7,672 nt of DNA from Bacteroidota bacterium (GTDB lineage Bacteria; Bacteroidota; Bacteroidia; Flavobacteriales; Flavobacteriaceae), in assembly GCA_947483095.1 (NCBI GenBank), contig CANKLD010000067.1, positions 1 through 7,672 of the forward strand. Direction: 5' to 3'. The notes under the pieces are model-generated. The model did not search any database, was not told the DNA's origin, and saw nothing but the letters and a program-made list of their open reading frames with translations. Positions 6,973 through 7,672 of the stretch are shown here, one piece after another. The translations under genes and the position numbers were made by a program. Position 1 is the stretch's first letter. Every line of letters starts with the position of its first letter.

Positions 6973-7672
6973 TTATCCATTGATCGCCTCTACTTTAATA
7001 TTTTCATCATTTAGCATGTCTTTCAACATGTTTTCAATCCCGCTTTTAAGAGTAAATGTAGAAGAAGGACAACCGTTGCAAGCGCCTTGAAGAACTACTT
7101 TCACTCTTTTTTCCTTTTCGTCATAGGAATCAAAAAGGATATTTCCTCCATCTGCGGCTACGGCGGGCTTAACATATTCCTCTAAAATATTGATTATTTT
7201 TTGAGAAGTAGTGTCTAAATTGTCAAAATTGCTAATTTGTTGTTTCTCTAGTTTCTCTGTATTTTCGATTAAAGACTCGTCTAATACGGTGCCGCCATTT
7301 TCAATGAAGAGTTTAATAAAAGAACGCAATTCTAGCGTAATTTGGTTCCAATCGTTGACTTCGTATTTTGTTATAGAAATATAATTTTCATCAATAAATA
7401 CCTCTTTTACATAAGGAAAATTGAATAATTCTTTAGCTAAGGGAGAGGCTTTTGTTTCGTCTATATTTTTGAATTCCACCCCGGTTTTAGTCAACATTCT
7501 ACTAACTACAAATTTCAGAGTTGCAGGATTAGGAGTTGTTTCGCCATAAACAGTTATGGGTTGTTTTTTAAGTTTATTTTCGTCTACTTTAATGATAACG
7601 CCACCGTTATTTACAAATTCCTCAATTTGTTCGGCAACAGCTTCTTGGACGTCTTCCCATTCTACTATAGAA
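6973..7672 (-). CDS. Nfu-type Fe-S cluster carrier, 5' end beyond the window
   Basis: The frame is open from the right edge to TAA at 6975-6973, giving 232 visible residues without the true start. An ATG at 7497 is internal: the conserved Nfu N-domain opening, YGETTPNPATLKF (visible residues 42-54), lies upstream of it. Residues 39-130 form an Nfu N-terminal domain (SPLAKELFNFPYVKEVFI near 76-93). Residues 1-27 (SIVEWEDVQEAV to NNGG) match the end of that domain (99-129, SITKYEVNDW to ENGG), so a second copy precedes it and is cut off by the window edge. The C-terminal NifU-like domain spans about 155-230, with PAVAADGGN and the cluster-binding GACNGCPSS, Cys198 and Cys201. Such proteins carry a 4Fe-4S cluster, bound across a dimer by the CxxC, and pass it to target enzymes in the cytoplasm. 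The full length is probably near 300 residues, as I remember for flavobacterial homologues. It may be co-transcribed with the DUF255 gene. Confidence 0.92.
   Translation of the reverse strand, partial: SIVEWEDVQEAVAEQIEEFVNNGGVIIKVDENKLKKQPITVYGETTPNPATLKFVVSRMLTKTGVEFKNIDETKASPLAKELFNFPYVKEVFIDENYISITKYEVNDWNQITLELRSFIKLFIENGGTVLDESLIENTEKLEKQQISNFDNLDTTSQKIINILEEYVKPAVAADGGNILFDSYDEKEKRVKVVLQGACNGCPSSTFTLKSGIENMLKDMLNDENIKVEAING

Noticed and set aside
7489..7510. ATG 7497 as the start of the Nfu gene, or a frameshift there
   Set aside because: The frame stays open and conserved (ETTPNPATLKF) upstream to the window edge, so the ATG is an internal methionine and no frameshift is needed.
1..7672. 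CRISPR array, tRNA or rRNA gene, insertion sequence, phage or defence island
   Set aside because: No regularly spaced repeats, cloverleaf-like sequence, transposase or integrase reading frame or nuclease/toxin motifs were seen; gene content is ordinary chromosomal.

Overview
This window comes from a low-GC bacterium of the phylum Bacteroidota, most likely Flavobacterium or a close relative in the Flavobacteriaceae. Four things support this: AT-rich coding sequence throughout, no clear Shine-Dalgarno sequence ahead of any start, two upstream TAnnTTTG boxes of the Bacteroidota -7 type, and protein sequences that read like flavobacterial versions of their families (DUF4403 lipoprotein, TsaB, DUF255 thioredoxin protein, and an Nfu protein with a duplicated N-terminal domain). 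This assignment rests on remembered family patterns; no database search was run.

Layout. From the left edge to 1268 (minus) lies most of a DUF4403-type lipoprotein, with a TTG start and its 3' end cut off. A short divergent promoter region (1269-1445) separates it from a plus-strand cluster: a TolC-type outer-membrane channel (1446-2822), an HlyD/MacA-type periplasmic adaptor (2828-4129) and tsaB (4146-4814). The spacings are 5 and 16 bp, so this is probably one transcript. The stop codon of tsaB directly abuts the stop codon of the convergent gene, a 670-residue DUF255/YyaL-like thioredoxin-fold protein (4815-6827, minus). Upstream of that gene, in a 145 bp gap, is an unusually GC-rich element of about 90 bp with two bulged hairpins (6839-6928). 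It resembles an extragenic repeat I remember from Flavobacterium genomes. An Nfu-type Fe-S carrier gene (minus, from 6973) runs off the right edge.

How the genes work together. The channel and adaptor are two of the three parts of an envelope-spanning efflux or secretion machine. No inner-membrane pump is in the window, so it must be encoded elsewhere. TsaB belongs to the machinery that makes the t6A modification of tRNA and probably shares the transcript only by position. The Nfu and DUF255 genes are codirectional and may be co-transcribed, with the hairpin element in between.

These are ordinary, largely core genes. I see no CRISPR array, transposase, phage gene, toxin-antitoxin pair or defence island, and no evidence of a new system. 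The least explained item is the structured intergenic element. No stretch over 300 bases lacks a gene.
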